Shown piece after piece: positions 33,749-43,355 of a stretch of 64,000 nt of DNA (position 1 is the first letter of the stretch; each line of letters starts with the position of its first letter). Where the stretch lies: assembly GCA_037045585.1 (NCBI GenBank), contig JBAOIR010000043.1:62001-126000 (forward strand), written 5' to 3'. The position numbers were made by a program, and so were the translations under genes. This DNA is from SSF14 sp037045585 (GTDB lineage: Bacteria; Actinomycetota; Acidimicrobiia; Acidimicrobiales; Microtrichaceae). The notes beneath the pieces are model-generated. The model was given only the letters and a program-made list of their open reading frames with translations. It did no database searches and was not told where the DNA came from.

Positions 33749-34603
33749 CTACTCGGCCGTCGCGACCTCGATGCGGTCCTGCTTCCACTCCCGCGCCGAC
33801 TCGAGCGCCAGGGACGCCTGATCGAGCAGTTCGTCGGTGGAGAACGCGTGGGCGGGGTAGCACGCCACGCCGGCCCACATCGTGTGCTGACCGAATCGGC
33901 TCGTGAGGTTGCGGCGGATGCGCTCGACGGTCCACACGGCACCGTTCTCGGGTGTGTCCTCGAGGATCAGGGCAAAGCATCCGTCGGCCATACGACACGC
34001 CGTGTCGGCGTCGCGGAGCGTCTGGCGGATCGAACCGGTCACCTTGGTGGCGTCGGCTTCCGGCGAGCCGGGAGCACCGGAGCCCTCGACGACCTCGACG
34101 AGGGCCACTGCGACCGGACGGAGGTGGCGGCGAGCCGAGGCGATCCGGGCGTCGAGCGCGACTCGGAAGTACGCCTCGCTGAAGAGGTTCGTCTCCGGGT
34201 CGGCCAGGAGCCGGGTGTCGGTCGGGCTCGGGGTGGTGGACCGCTGGCCCAGCGGTGCCTCGGTGTCACTCAGCTTCCGGTCGAACGAGCCCGCCGCCGG
34301 CTGGTCGGCCATGTAGTCGGCGAGCGACTGGCGGGTGGCGTCGTGCTGGGTGCGTTCCTCGTTCAGGTTCTGCGTGGCCGTCGCCAACTCGCGGCGCAGC
34401 GTCGCCGTCTCGGTTTCCGCAGTGGTGGCTCGGAGTTCGGCGTCGCCGAGTGTGGCAGCGGCACCGAAGGCGACCAGGCCGGCGAGCACGGCGGCGACAC
34501 CACCGGCGAGGCCGAGGACGGGCAGATCCGCCACCAATCCGGCGATCCCGAGGGCCAGGCCCACACATCCGAGCAGTATTCCGGTCAGTCGTCGCAATCC
34601 CAC
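33749..34603 (-). CDS. Membrane-anchored degenerate GGDEF protein
   Basis: 284 residues from a GTG. Two hydrophobic helices at the N-terminus (about residues 8-55) and a coiled-coil (about 60-95) precede a GGDEF-like domain that begins with DPETNLFSEAYFRVALDARI. Where the GG(D/E)EF active-site loop is expected the sequence is MADGCFALILED, so diguanylate cyclase activity is unlikely; it may be a signalling or scaffolding remnant. It follows the hydrolase gene by 70 bases. Confidence 0.6.
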   Translation of the reverse strand: MGLRRLTGILLGCVGLALGIAGLVADLPVLGLAGGVAAVLAGLVAFGAAATLGDAELRATTAETETATLRRELATATQNLNEERTQHDATRQSLADYMADQPAAGSFDRKLSDTEAPLGQRSTTPSPTDTRLLADPETNLFSEAYFRVALDARIASARRHLRPVAVALVEVVEGSGAPGSPEADATKVTGSIRQTLRDADTACRMADGCFALILEDTPENGAVWTVERIRRNLTSRFGQHTMWAGVACYPAHAFSTDELLDQASLALESAREWKQDRIEVATAE

Positions 34604-34673
34604 GTCACTCCATCGGCATTCCTGGCGGCAAGTGAAGCATTCTTGTGCATCGGACCGGCGGATCCGGCGACGC

Positions 34674-36441
34674 TCAGCGACAGGACAGGGCGGCCCGCTG
34701 GAGCTTCGAGATGACCTCGGGATCGGGGTCGTCGCCGTTCAGTGAGATGATCCCGAGCGGGTCGATCTCGCCGCGGAGGGCGTTGGCGATGCAGGTACCG
34801 ATGTCGGCACCCAGGCCCATCGTTTCGAACTGGTTGCCGATCTGGGCGTAGATGTCGCTCTCGGCAGGGTCCCGCGGGCAGTCCTGCAACGATGGGGGCA
34901 CCTTGCCGGAGATGAAGAACTCGGTGACCTGCGACGTGACGCACTTCCGGGAGAGGCTCGCGGTGTGGCCGCTGCCGCCGTAGACGATCACGGCCGGGTC
35001 GCCGAGGGCCGCGGTCATCGCCCGGGTCCATTCGATCGGAGTTGCGGGGTCGCCCTCGGTGCCCACGATGAGGAGCCGGTCCTTGGCGTCGTTCGCGGCG
35101 ATCTCGAGCCGGTCGCCGGTGGGGAGCAGGGTGCACGAGGGCGTGTCGGTCGCCGGGTCGCTGTCGAGGAGTGGTGGGATGGGGCCGGCGATCTCACGGA
35201 CGAGGGGCAGCTCACCGGCGTCCAGGGGGTCGGCGGCGTCGAGGCAGTTGACGACTCCCTGCGTCTCGAACCCGTTCCCGTAGGTGCCGTCGGGCTGCTT
35301 CGAGTCCTGCTGGCCGGCGAGATCGAGGAGGAACCGGCCTGCCTCCTGCGCCCGGTCGGAATCGGTGCCGAGGAGTGCAGCGACGGCGTCGGCGAGCGCC
35401 ATCGACACCGACGGGTCGTAGAGGGCGGTGACGACACCGGTCAGGTACTTGTCCTTGTCGAGGGTCTCCTCGCCGTCGCCACCATCGATCGTCATGGGGG
35501 TCGCGTCGAGCGAGTCGGCGACTGCGGTGAGCTTGCCGAGGGCGTCGGGGGCGATCGCACAGGTCGTGTCGGCGTTGCACAGCTGCACGAAGTTGTCGAG
35601 GGCCCGGACGATGCCCTTGATCTGACCGCCCGACGACTCGGCGAGGTCCCGCGACGGCGTGACCGACCCGTCGAGCACGACGGCGCGGACCTTGTCGGGG
35701 AACTGCGTGGCATACGAGGCGGCGATGCGGGTGCCGTACGACAGGCCCAGGAAGGTGAGCTCGTCGTCGCCGACCGCCTCGCGGATGTCGTCGAGATCGC
35801 CGGCGACCTGGTCGGTGCCCATGTTCCGGAAGAGTTCGGCGTCGTCCGCCTCGCAGCCCTCGGCGATCGTCCGTTCGGTGTCGGCGGCCTGCGCCTGTGC
35901 CTGCGCTGGGTCGTCGGGTGACTCGGCGTCGACGAGGTCGGCGCGCTGGGTCTGGGTGAGGCAGTCGAGGGGGGAGCTGGACGCGATACCCGCGAGGATC
36001 GAACGACACGATGTCGAAGCGCTGACGGAGGTCGTCGGGGATCGCGAGCCCGCTGGATGCGAGGAACTCCAGCCCCGAGCCCCCGGGGCCCCCGGGGTTC
36101 ACGATGAGCGACCCGATGCGCTTGGACGAGCTGCCGGTCGCCGGGAGGCGAGCCAGCGCGAGTTCGGTGGTGGCACCGTCGGGGGCGGCATGGTCGACCG
36201 GGACGTCGAGGGCGGCGCACTCCAGGCCGGACTGTCGGGCGGAGCTGAGCACGTCCACGGTGACGGCGATGTCGAACTTGCTGCACGAGCCCCACGTGAG
36301 GGAGCCGGTCGTCGGTGCCGTGCCGTCGGGCCCGGTGGACACCTCGGGGACGGTGTCGGACGAATCCCCCCGGTTCAACGTGATCTTGCCGGCGGAGCCG
36401 CCGCAGCCGGCGAGCAGCGCCATGGAGACGACGAGCGCCAC
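34674..36441 (-). CDS. Secreted Tap-like alpha/beta hydrolase lipoprotein, frameshifted
   Basis: About 590 residues. The lipoprotein signal has MALLAGCGGS. The core carries VNPGGPGGSG (oxyanion region), SFDPRG, the nucleophile elbow FLGLSYGTRIA and, near the C-terminus, the Tap domain with IVYGGSGHTASL, whose histidine completes the triad. Relatives are tripeptidyl aminopeptidases and proline-iminopeptidase-like enzymes. The frame breaks near 35985: reading one G less in the GGG run restores PRGIASSSPLDCL. A C5 run at about 36494 may also hide the true start: an ATG at 36500 would give a complete signal peptide if one C were removed. Both point to homopolymer errors. Confidence 0.75.
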
Positions 36442-36581
36442 CGCAGCCCGCGCGGTGGGTGCCGCCGGCGGGCCGCGGCGCCGTTGCTCGTTCGGGGGTC
36501 ATGGCTCCTGAAGTTAACGGGTGGTCTCGCCGTTCCCTCGACACCGCCTGAGAACGGACGAGGGATTGGCAGCGGCGACGG

Positions 36582-38585
36582 TCAGGCGTTGACCGAGCGG
36601 TGCTCGAGGGCCAGATCGGCGACCGTGGTCATGAGCCGGGTGAGCTCGAAGTCCTTCGGCGTGAAGACCGCAGCGACGCCGGCCTCCAGCAGGCGAGGGC
36701 GGTCGTCCTCGGGGATGATGCCGCCGGCCACGACCGGGCAGGTCACACCCTCGGCACGGAGCAGGCGCACGACCTCGGGGACGAGTTCGAGGTGACTGCC
36801 GGAGAGGATGGAGAGGCCGACGATGTCGACGTCCTCGTCGCGTGCGGCAGCGGCGATCTGTTCGGGCGTGAGGCGGATGCCCTGGTAGATGACCTCCATG
36901 CCGGCGTCGCGGCCAGCGACGGCGATCTGCTCGGCGCCGTTGGAGTGGCCGTCGAGGCCGGGCTTGGCGACGAGGAAACGGGGCGGACCGCCAGGCGTGT
37001 CCTTCAGTCGATCCGCCAGCTCGCGGAGGCCGGTTGACGCACCGCCGGCTCCCGTCGCGGCGCCCACCCCCGTGGGCGCGCGGAACTCGCCGAACACCTC
37101 ACGCAGGCGGCCGGCCCACTCGCCGGTCGTGCCGCCGGCGTGGGCGAGGGCGATCGACGCCGCCATGATGTTCTCGTCGGTGCGGGCGACGCGCTCGAGC
37201 TCGTCGAGCGCGGCGTCGACCGCGGCCTGGTCGCGGTTGGCCTTCCACTCGGCCAGCTCGTCGATCGCTGCGGCCTGCACCGCCGGGTCGACCTTCAAGA
37301 TGTTGTCCTCGCCGCCGAGCGGCGATTCGGCCGTCTCGGTGAACGCGTTGACGCCGATGACCATCTGCTCGCCGGACTCGATGCGACGCATCCGCTCGGT
37401 GTGGCTCCGGACCAGCCGGCCCTTCATCTCGTCGATCGCCTCGAACGCGCCGCCGAGGGCGAGGATGTCGTCGAGTTCGGCCTGGGCCGACTCGACCAAC
37501 TCCGCGGTCAGCCCTTCGATGACCTTCGACCCCTCGAAGATGTCGCCGTACTCGAGCAGGTCGGTCTCGAACGCGAGCACCTGCATGATGCGGAGCGACC
37601 ACTGCTGATCCCATGGGCGGGGGAGGCCGAGCGCCTCGTTCCATGCCGGCAACTGCAGCGACCGGGCACGGGCCGACTTCGACAGGGTGACGCCCAACGC
37701 CTCGAGCACGATGCGCTGGATGTTGTTCTCGGGCTGCGCCTCGGTGAGACCCAGGCTGTTGACCTGCACGCCGTAGCGGAAGCGCCGGGCCTTCGGGTCG
37801 GTGACGCCGTAGCGCTCCTCGCACAGGCGGTCCCACATCTGGGTGAAGGCGCGCATCTTGCAGTTCTCCTCGATGAACCGGATGCCCACGTTCACGAAGA
37901 AGGACACGGAGGCGACGACCTCGCCCATGGCGTCGGGGGCAACCTGGCCGGAGTCGCGCACCGCGTCGAGGACACCGATGGCGCACGCGAGCGAGTACGC
38001 GATCTCCTGCGTCGGCGTCGCGCCCGCCTCCTGCAGGTGGTACGAGCACACGTTCATCGGGTTCCAGTGCGGCACGTTCTTGTTGCAGTAGGCGAACATG
38101 TCGACGATCAACCGCCGGCTGGCCTCGGGCGGGAAGATGTACGTCCCGCGGGAGAGGTACTCCTTCACGATGTCGTTCTGCGTGGTGCCGCGCAGCACCT
38201 TGGAGTCGACGCCGTGGTCCTCTGCGTTGGCCACGTACAGGCCGAGCATCCAAGCGGCGGTGGCGTTGATCGTCATCGACGTGTTCATCTCGCCCTGCGG
38301 GATGCCGTCGAGCAGCTGACGCATGTGACCGAGGTGCGCCACGGGCACCCCGACCTTGCCGACCTCACCGCGTGCCATGACGTGATCGGGGTCGTACCCG
38401 GTCTGGGTGGGCAGGTCGAACGCAATGGAGAGACCGGTCTGCCCCTTCGCCAGATTGGTCCGATAGAGCTCGTTCGAGGCCTTGGCCGTGCTGTGCCCCG
38501 AGTACGTGCGCATCAGCCAGGGACGGTCCTTGGTCCGCGCCGCTGGGGAGCCGTGAGTGTCCGTCGGTGTCGTTGACTCAGCCAT
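36582..38585 (-). CDS. ecm: Ethylmalonyl-CoA mutase (MeaA type), adenosylcobalamin-dependent
   Basis: 667 residues. The mutase barrel begins with RPWLMRTYSGHSTAKASNE and GLSIAFDLPTQTGYDPDH, and holds NTSMTINATAAWML, close to MeaA proteins rather than methylmalonyl-CoA mutase. The C-terminal cobalamin-binding domain has the DxHxxG motif in GLDGHSNGAEQ (about residues 544-549) and VGLSILSGSH. The enzyme converts ethylmalonyl-CoA to methylsuccinyl-CoA in the ethylmalonyl-CoA pathway for C2 assimilation. The ATG at 38585 is chosen over a GTG at 38609 that lies inside the upstream hairpin. No other pathway gene is nearby. The leader is structured (38606-38832). Confidence 0.88.
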   Translation of the reverse strand: MAESTTPTDTHGSPAARTKDRPWLMRTYSGHSTAKASNELYRTNLAKGQTGLSIAFDLPTQTGYDPDHVMARGEVGKVGVPVAHLGHMRQLLDGIPQGEMNTSMTINATAAWMLGLYVANAEDHGVDSKVLRGTTQNDIVKEYLSRGTYIFPPEASRRLIVDMFAYCNKNVPHWNPMNVCSYHLQEAGATPTQEIAYSLACAIGVLDAVRDSGQVAPDAMGEVVASVSFFVNVGIRFIEENCKMRAFTQMWDRLCEERYGVTDPKARRFRYGVQVNSLGLTEAQPENNIQRIVLEALGVTLSKSARARSLQLPAWNEALGLPRPWDQQWSLRIMQVLAFETDLLEYGDIFEGSKVIEGLTAELVESAQAELDDILALGGAFEAIDEMKGRLVRSHTERMRRIESGEQMVIGVNAFTETAESPLGGEDNILKVDPAVQAAAIDELAEWKANRDQAAVDAALDELERVARTDENIMAASIALAHAGGTTGEWAGRLREVFGEFRAPTGVGAATGAGGASTGLRELADRLKDTPGGPPRFLVAKPGLDGHSNGAEQIAVAGRDAGMEVIYQGIRLTPEQIAAAARDEDVDIVGLSILSGSHLELVPEVVRLLRAEGVTCPVVAGGIIPEDDRPRLLEAGVAAVFTPKDFELTRLMTTVADLALEHRSVNA

Positions 38586-38605
38586 GTCACATTGTCCCGC
38601 ACGCG

Positions 38606-38634
38606 ACACCGCCCGGGCGAAACCCGGGCGGTGT
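38606..38634 (-). terminator. Strong terminator-like hairpin directly upstream of ecm
   Basis: A perfect 12-base stem (ACACCGCCCGGG and its complement) with a 5-base loop, 20 bases before the ecm ATG. No U-run follows, but many actinobacterial terminators lack one. It is either the end of a small RNA or an attenuator in the ecm leader. Confidence 0.65.
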
Positions 38635-38832
38635 TCGTAGCTCTTCTTGGGGAGGGATGAGCTGACTTACGTGTTGTGTTGAAGGGAGAACAGTCCGGGG
38701 CGGAGCGAGGGCCACGGTGCGTGCCAACACCCTGGAAAGCGTTGGTGGCGATGCGTTTGGAGGGAGAGTGTGTCCCCCACTCCTGAAGCCCCGGCTGTTT
38801 TGCACCAGTGGGGGCGATTTCCACTGGCACAA
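38606..38832 (-). ncRNA. Candidate structured leader or small RNA upstream of ecm
   Basis: Read on the minus strand, three nested features appear: a 12-base stem at 38821-38832/38800-38811 containing two G-U pairs; an outer stem at 38788-38798/38690-38701 (about 11 pairs, one bulge) that encloses 86 bases with an inner G-rich/C-rich stem (38761-38785 region) also using G-U pairs; and the terminator-like hairpin at 38606-38634. The G-U positions would be A-C mismatches on the plus strand, so the RNA is transcribed from the minus strand. No B12 box or other known riboswitch core was recognised. Boundaries are approximate. Confidence 0.5.
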
Positions 38833-38887
38833 TGTGTATCGAACGTCGCCCCGGAAACCTTGAGCAGAAAGTTCGCCATCGCGTCAG

Positions 38888-39124
38888 ATGATCTCCGCCG
38901 AGCAACTCTTCTTGGGCAACGACCTGCTCGCGTGGCTGATGCTGGCGGTCGGCGGAGCTCTCGCCGTCGCCAACGTCGCCGCGGTCGTACGCCCGCCGCG
39001 GGAGGACCCGGCTGACCCGACGTCTCCGAGGCGGGATGCGGCCCCGATCAGCCGCGCTGCCCCTCTGGTGCTGCTCGGCGTGCTCGTGAGCGCGTGGGCC
39101 CTGGCCAGCCTGCTCAAGGGCTGA
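38888..39124 (+). CDS. Small two-helix membrane protein before LivG/LivF
   Basis: 78 residues with two hydrophobic helices (LLAWLMLAVGGALAVANVAAV and APLVLLGVLVSAWALASLL) joined by a charged loop of about 20 residues. The stop is two bases from the start of the LivG-like ATPase, so it is likely in one operon with both ATPases. No family recognised. It is far too short to be the LivH/LivM permease but might be a regulatory or anchoring subunit. Confidence 0.6.
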   Translation: MISAEQLFLGNDLLAWLMLAVGGALAVANVAAVVRPPREDPADPTSPRRDAAPISRAAPLVLLGVLVSAWALASLLKG

Positions 39125-39126
39125 CG

Positions 39127-39870
39127 GTGCTCCACACTGCCGGGTTGTCCGTCCGGTACGGCAGCAACGTCGTGGTGGTGGGCGCCGATCTCGACGTCGG
39201 CGCCGGCGAGTTGGTCGGCCTGATCGGAGCCAACGGAGCGGGCAAGACGACGACGATCGACGCCGTCTCGGGGTTCGTACGCCACGGCGGGACGGTTCAC
39301 CTCGACGGCACCGACCTGAGTTCGCTCCCGCCCCACGAACGGGCCCGAGCCGGCATCGGGCGCACCTGGCAGGGCATCGAGCTCTTCGACGACCTGACGG
39401 TCCGACAGAACTGCTTGGTGGCGGCCCGTCCGCCCGGCTGGAAAGGTGTCCTCCGCGACCTCCTCCATCGTCCAGACGACGCTGCCACCGATGCTCGCGT
39501 CGACGACGCCCTCGCCGCCGTCGGGCTCGCGGCCGACGCCGCCCGACGCCCGTCCGAGCTGTCGCACGGTCATCAGAAGCTGGCCGGTGTCGCACGGGCA
39601 CTCGCCGGCGGGCCTCGTGTCCTCCTGCTCGACGAACCGGCCGCAGGCCTCGACCAGACCGAGAGCCTCGCGTTCGGTGTGACCCTGCGGAGGCTCGTCG
39701 ACGAGTCCGGCATCGGTGCGCTGCTCATCGACCACGACACCCGACTCATCTTCGAGGTGTGCGACCGGGTGTACGTGCTGGACTTCGGCGCGATCGTCGC
39801 GGCGGGGACGGCCGTCGAGGTCCGCAACGACCCGAAGGTGATCGAGGCCTACCTGGGGGTGGCGACGTGA
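39127..39870 (+). CDS. LivG-like ABC transporter ATPase
   Basis: 247 residues from a GTG at 39127. Walker A is GANGAGKTT, the branched-chain-type Q-loop region has GIGRTWQGIELFDDLTV, the signature is LSHGHQKLAGVARAL (degenerate compared with LSxGQQ), Walker B is VLLLDEPAAGLD and the H-loop LLIDHDTRLIFEV. This pattern is that of the LivG subunit of branched-chain amino acid or urea importers. The LivF-like partner follows with a GTGA overlap, but no permease or binding protein is encoded in the window. Confidence 0.85.
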   Translation: MLHTAGLSVRYGSNVVVVGADLDVGAGELVGLIGANGAGKTTTIDAVSGFVRHGGTVHLDGTDLSSLPPHERARAGIGRTWQGIELFDDLTVRQNCLVAARPPGWKGVLRDLLHRPDDAATDARVDDALAAVGLAADAARRPSELSHGHQKLAGVARALAGGPRVLLLDEPAAGLDQTESLAFGVTLRRLVDESGIGALLIDHDTRLIFEVCDRVYVLDFGAIVAAGTAVEVRNDPKVIEAYLGVAT

Positions 39871-40595
39871 GCGGCGCACCGATCCTCGAGGTCACGGGCC
39901 TGTGCGCCGGCTACGACGGCCGGACCGTGCTCCACGACCTCGACCTCACGGTGGCGGCCGGCGAGGTCGTGTGCCTGCTCGGGGCCAACGGCGCGGGCAA
40001 GTCCACCGCGCTCGGCGCCATGACCGGGCTGGTGCGGGCCACCTCGGGCACCGTCGCGCTCGACGGCGAGCCGCTGCCGTTGTCGTCGACTCACCGGATC
40101 GCCCGTGCCGGTGTGGCCCACGTCCCCGAGGACCGCAGCCTGTTCCCGTCGTTGACGGTGCGCGACCACCTCCGCCTCGCCGACTCCCGGCGGGCCCGAC
40201 GGCGCGCTGACGAGGTCGACGCAGTGGCGCGTGTCCTGGACTGGTTCCCGGCCCTCGAACGGCTGCTGTCGCGGCGCGTGGGCCTGCTGTCGGGAGGCGA
40301 ACAGCAGATGGTTGCGATCGGTCGCGCCATCATGAGTCGGCCCCGCGTGCTGCTGATCGACGAGATGAGCCTCGGCCTCGCACCGCTCGTGGTGGCCTCG
40401 CTGCTCGATGTCATCGGCCGACTGGCCGCCGACACGGGTTGTGGAGTCCTCTTGGTCGAGCAGCACGTCGCACTGGCGCTCGGCGTCGCCAGCCGAGCCA
40501 CGGTGCTCAGCCGGGGGCGGGTCACGTTCGAGGGGCTGGCGGTCGAGCTCGCGGCGAGCCACGACACGCTGGTGGCCAGCTACCTCGGCGACTGA
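39867..40595 (+). CDS. LivF-like ABC transporter ATPase
   Basis: 242 residues. Walker A is GANGAGKST, then VAHVPEDRSLFPSLTVRDHL (the LivF form of the Q-loop region), the signature LSGGEQQMVAIGRAIMSRP, Walker B VLLIDEMSLGLAPLV and LLVEQHVALALGVASRA. The EMSLGLAP motif is specific to LivF. Together with the LivG-like protein it would form the heterodimeric ATPase of a HAAT-type importer whose membrane part must lie elsewhere. Four bases separate it from the glycosyltransferase gene. Confidence 0.87.
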   Translation: MSGAPILEVTGLCAGYDGRTVLHDLDLTVAAGEVVCLLGANGAGKSTALGAMTGLVRATSGTVALDGEPLPLSSTHRIARAGVAHVPEDRSLFPSLTVRDHLRLADSRRARRRADEVDAVARVLDWFPALERLLSRRVGLLSGGEQQMVAIGRAIMSRPRVLLIDEMSLGLAPLVVASLLDVIGRLAADTGCGVLLVEQHVALALGVASRATVLSRGRVTFEGLAVELAASHDTLVASYLGD

Positions 40596-40599
40596 CGCC

Positions 40600-41728
40600 G
40601 TGACCGCCGTGGAACGTCCGCTCGACCGCGTCGCTGCCAGCCCGTACTTGAACGCGCTCGCAGCCTGGGTCACGGCGCGAGTCCTCCTCGCCGTCGCGTG
40701 GGCCGCGTCGTCGATGCCGTGGTTCGACCGACTCGAGACCGCAACCTCGGTCCGGCACCAGGGTCTGTTCCTGTGGGACGGCACCTACTACCGCGACCTC
40801 GCCCAGCACGGCTACGACGGCGTCGCGACCGAGGTGCAGCGGTTCTTCCCGCTCTTCCCGCTGCTCGGTCGCTGGGTCGGATGGCTCCTCGGCGGTAACG
40901 ACGACCTCGGGCTCCTCGTGGTCTCGAACCTGGCCACGTTGGCCGCGCTGGTCCTCGTGCACTTGCTCGTGCAGGACGTCACGGGAGACCGCCGACTCGC
41001 CGTGGCGAGCGTGTGGTGGCTGGCGCTGTTCCCCGCCGCCTCGGTGTTGGTGTTCGCGTACTCCGAGTCGCTGGCCTTGGCTCTGGCGCTCGGGGCGGTG
41101 CTCGCGGTCCCGTCGCGAGCGGTGGACGCCGGCCATCGTCCTCGGCTTGGCCTCGGGGCTCACTCGACCGACGGGCGCGCTCGTCGCGATCGCGGTGCTC
41201 GTCGCCGTGCTCGACGACCTGCGACGCCGACGGGGAGTGATCGTCCGTCTCGCCGCGGTGGTGGCACCCGGCGTGGGGGCGGTCGGCTACCTGGCATGGC
41301 TGCAGTGGCGGTTCGACTCGTGGCGGGTGCCGCTCGACTCGCAGCGGGTCTTCCGCGCCGGGTGGCACGAGCCCGTGTCCCGCCTCCTGACCGCGGTGGT
41401 CGACGTCGCCGGTGGTCAGTTCCGCGACGTCTTCAACGCCTCGTTCGCCGTCGGCGCCATCGTGGTGATCGTCCTCGCTGCCCGGCGACTCCCGGTGGGA
41501 TGGACGATCTACACCGCAGTCACCCTCGTCATCGCCCTCGCCGCCAACAACATCAACTCGCTCGGTCGGTACACGTTCACGGCCTTCCCGCTCGCCGTGA
41601 TGGTCGCCGTCGCGCAACAGCGCCTCCCGGCCCGGTGGCGCTGGCTCGATCGGCTCCTGCTCCCGATGAGCGGGGTCCTCATGGCCGGATACGCCGTGGC
41701 GGCGTGGTCGGGCCGGATGATCCCGTGA
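40600..41728 (+). CDS. GT-C membrane mannosyltransferase (PIG-V-like), one frameshift
   Basis: About 375 residues from a GTG. The luminal loop after helix 1 has FLWDGTYYRDLAQHGYDG, the W-D-x-x-x-Y-x-x-I/L-A motif of PIG-V-type mannosyltransferases, followed by FFPLFPLLGRWVGWLLG. Coding shifts frame near 41120: WTPAIVLGLASGLTRPTGALVA in the second frame continues the helix. The protein ends with several helices and VAAWSGRMIP. Expected to add mannose from a polyprenyl donor to an envelope lipid or protein. Convergent with the GT39-like gene 26 bases away. Confidence 0.65.
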
Positions 41729-41754
41729 CCAGCGCGACGTGCGATTGGCGACGG

Positions 41755-43355
41755 TCAGCCCGGGGCGGGTCCGGCCTGACCGAACTCGACCACCGTCATC
41801 GGCTCGTAGAAGTCGTCGCCGGACTCGCGCTGGATGGTCCGGGGCGGCCGAACCGCCGACAGCGTCTCGATGGACGCGTTGGCACTGACCCTTCAACGTG
41901 AGGAAGTCGTCGCGGTACACGAGGAACAGCGGACGCCCCTCGGCACGACGAAGTAGCTCCTGGGCGAACGCGACCGGGTCGTTGCGTTCGTTGCGTGCCT
42001 TGTAGTCGACCCAGTCGACGAGCTCGGGCGACGCAAACCGCGGATAGGTCGTGATGTCGTAGCGCTCGCGGTCGAGGTAGCGCGACACCGACGGACCGAG
42101 CTGATCGGGGCACGCGATGACCACCCCGTCGGAGGCCGTGCGCTCGATGACCTCGACCGATGCCCGGGCCTGGGTCCGGTCGACCCGAACCACGAGGAAC
42201 ATGCCCGCCAACGACAACGCGGTGAACGTCACGAGCACGACGTCGCGGACGAGCCCTCCCTTGAACTGCTGGAGGCCGAGGGCCACGAGGATGAGGAAGA
42301 ACGGGAAGAAGACCGCGGCGTAGCGGGGTGAGAACGCCATGCCGTTCACCATGCCGACCGCCGCGGCGATGGCGATCGTCAGCGCCAACACCGACAGCGG
42401 ACGCCGCGCCAGCGGGTGGGCGAAGAAGTCGAGTTCGATGCGCTGGTTGTCGATGCCGGTGCCGAAGACGCCGATCGCCACGAGGATCGTCAGCAGCAGC
42501 ACGCCCAACTGGGCCTCGGAGTACGGCCCACCGGCGAACTCGGTGATCGATGTGACGACCAGGGTCGTGACACGGAAGCTCGGCGCCCACGGGGTGCCGG
42601 TGTGCTGGCTCTGGTAGAGCAGCGTGGGCAGCCAGGGCACGAACGTAAGGCCTCCGACGGCGAGGGCCGCGACGATCTTGGCCGTGCCGACGACGAGGAC
42701 CCGGTCGCCGCGACGCTGCGCCCGGGCGAGCCGGACCAGGGCCAGCACACCGATGGCGCCGAGCAGCCACATCGACCAGTAGTGCGTCCAGAGCAGCAGC
42801 CCCGACACCGTCGAGATGCCCACCAGCGTCTTCCACCGGGGCGCGGTGATCGCGGCGTCGAGCAGCAGGTACCCGGCGAAGACCTCCGCCATGAGCAGCG
42901 CGGTACATGCGGGTCTCGCTGCCGTAGCGGAACGCATAGGGCGAGAGGGCGAAGACGAGCGCGAGCGTCAGACCGAGCCGGCGACCGGCGATCCGCCGTC
43001 CGACGAGGAAGGCGAGCGGCAGGGTGCCCAAGGTGATGAGGCCCGACAGCGCCCGGACCACGCGATCGCCATCGCCGAACACCTCCATCCAGCCGTGCAG
43101 CAGGTAGTAGTAGAGCGGCGGGTGGCCATCGCGCTCGAGCGCCCCGGCGATGTCGCCGATCGGCAGCTTCGAGATGTTGACGCTCAGTGCTTCGTCGAGC
43201 CAGAGCGGCGAACGCACGAAGAACCGGCCGAGCACCGACGCTGCAACCGCCAGTGCCAACACGGCGACCACCGGCCGGCGTGCGAACGACCGCACGACAC
43301 CGACGAGTCCGGGCCGATCCGCGTCGGTCGGCCCAGTCGACCTCGCCGACGCCAT
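41755..43355 (-). CDS. GT39/ArnT-like membrane glycosyltransferase, two frameshifts
   Basis: About 530 residues. It starts with a helix and the catalytic loop FFVRSPLWLDEALSVNISKL, whose W-L-D-E is the donor/acceptor motif of GT39-type GT-C enzymes, and HPPLYYYLLHGWMEVFGD follows. The frame breaks near 42905 (after YGSETRMY, continuing ALLMAEVFAGYLL) and near 41893 (after TLKGQC, continuing NASIETLSAV) to the stop at 41755. In between are about nine helices and a C-terminal soluble domain. The ATG at 43355 is overlapped by one base from the stop of... the downstream-coordinate neighbour, so the two are co-transcribed with the Stealth-like gene first. Confidence 0.68.

Noticed and set aside
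38585..38887. Cobalamin riboswitch before ecm
   Set aside because: Expected because the enzyme uses B12, but neither the B12 box nor the conserved riboswitch core was found; reported only as an unclassified structured RNA.
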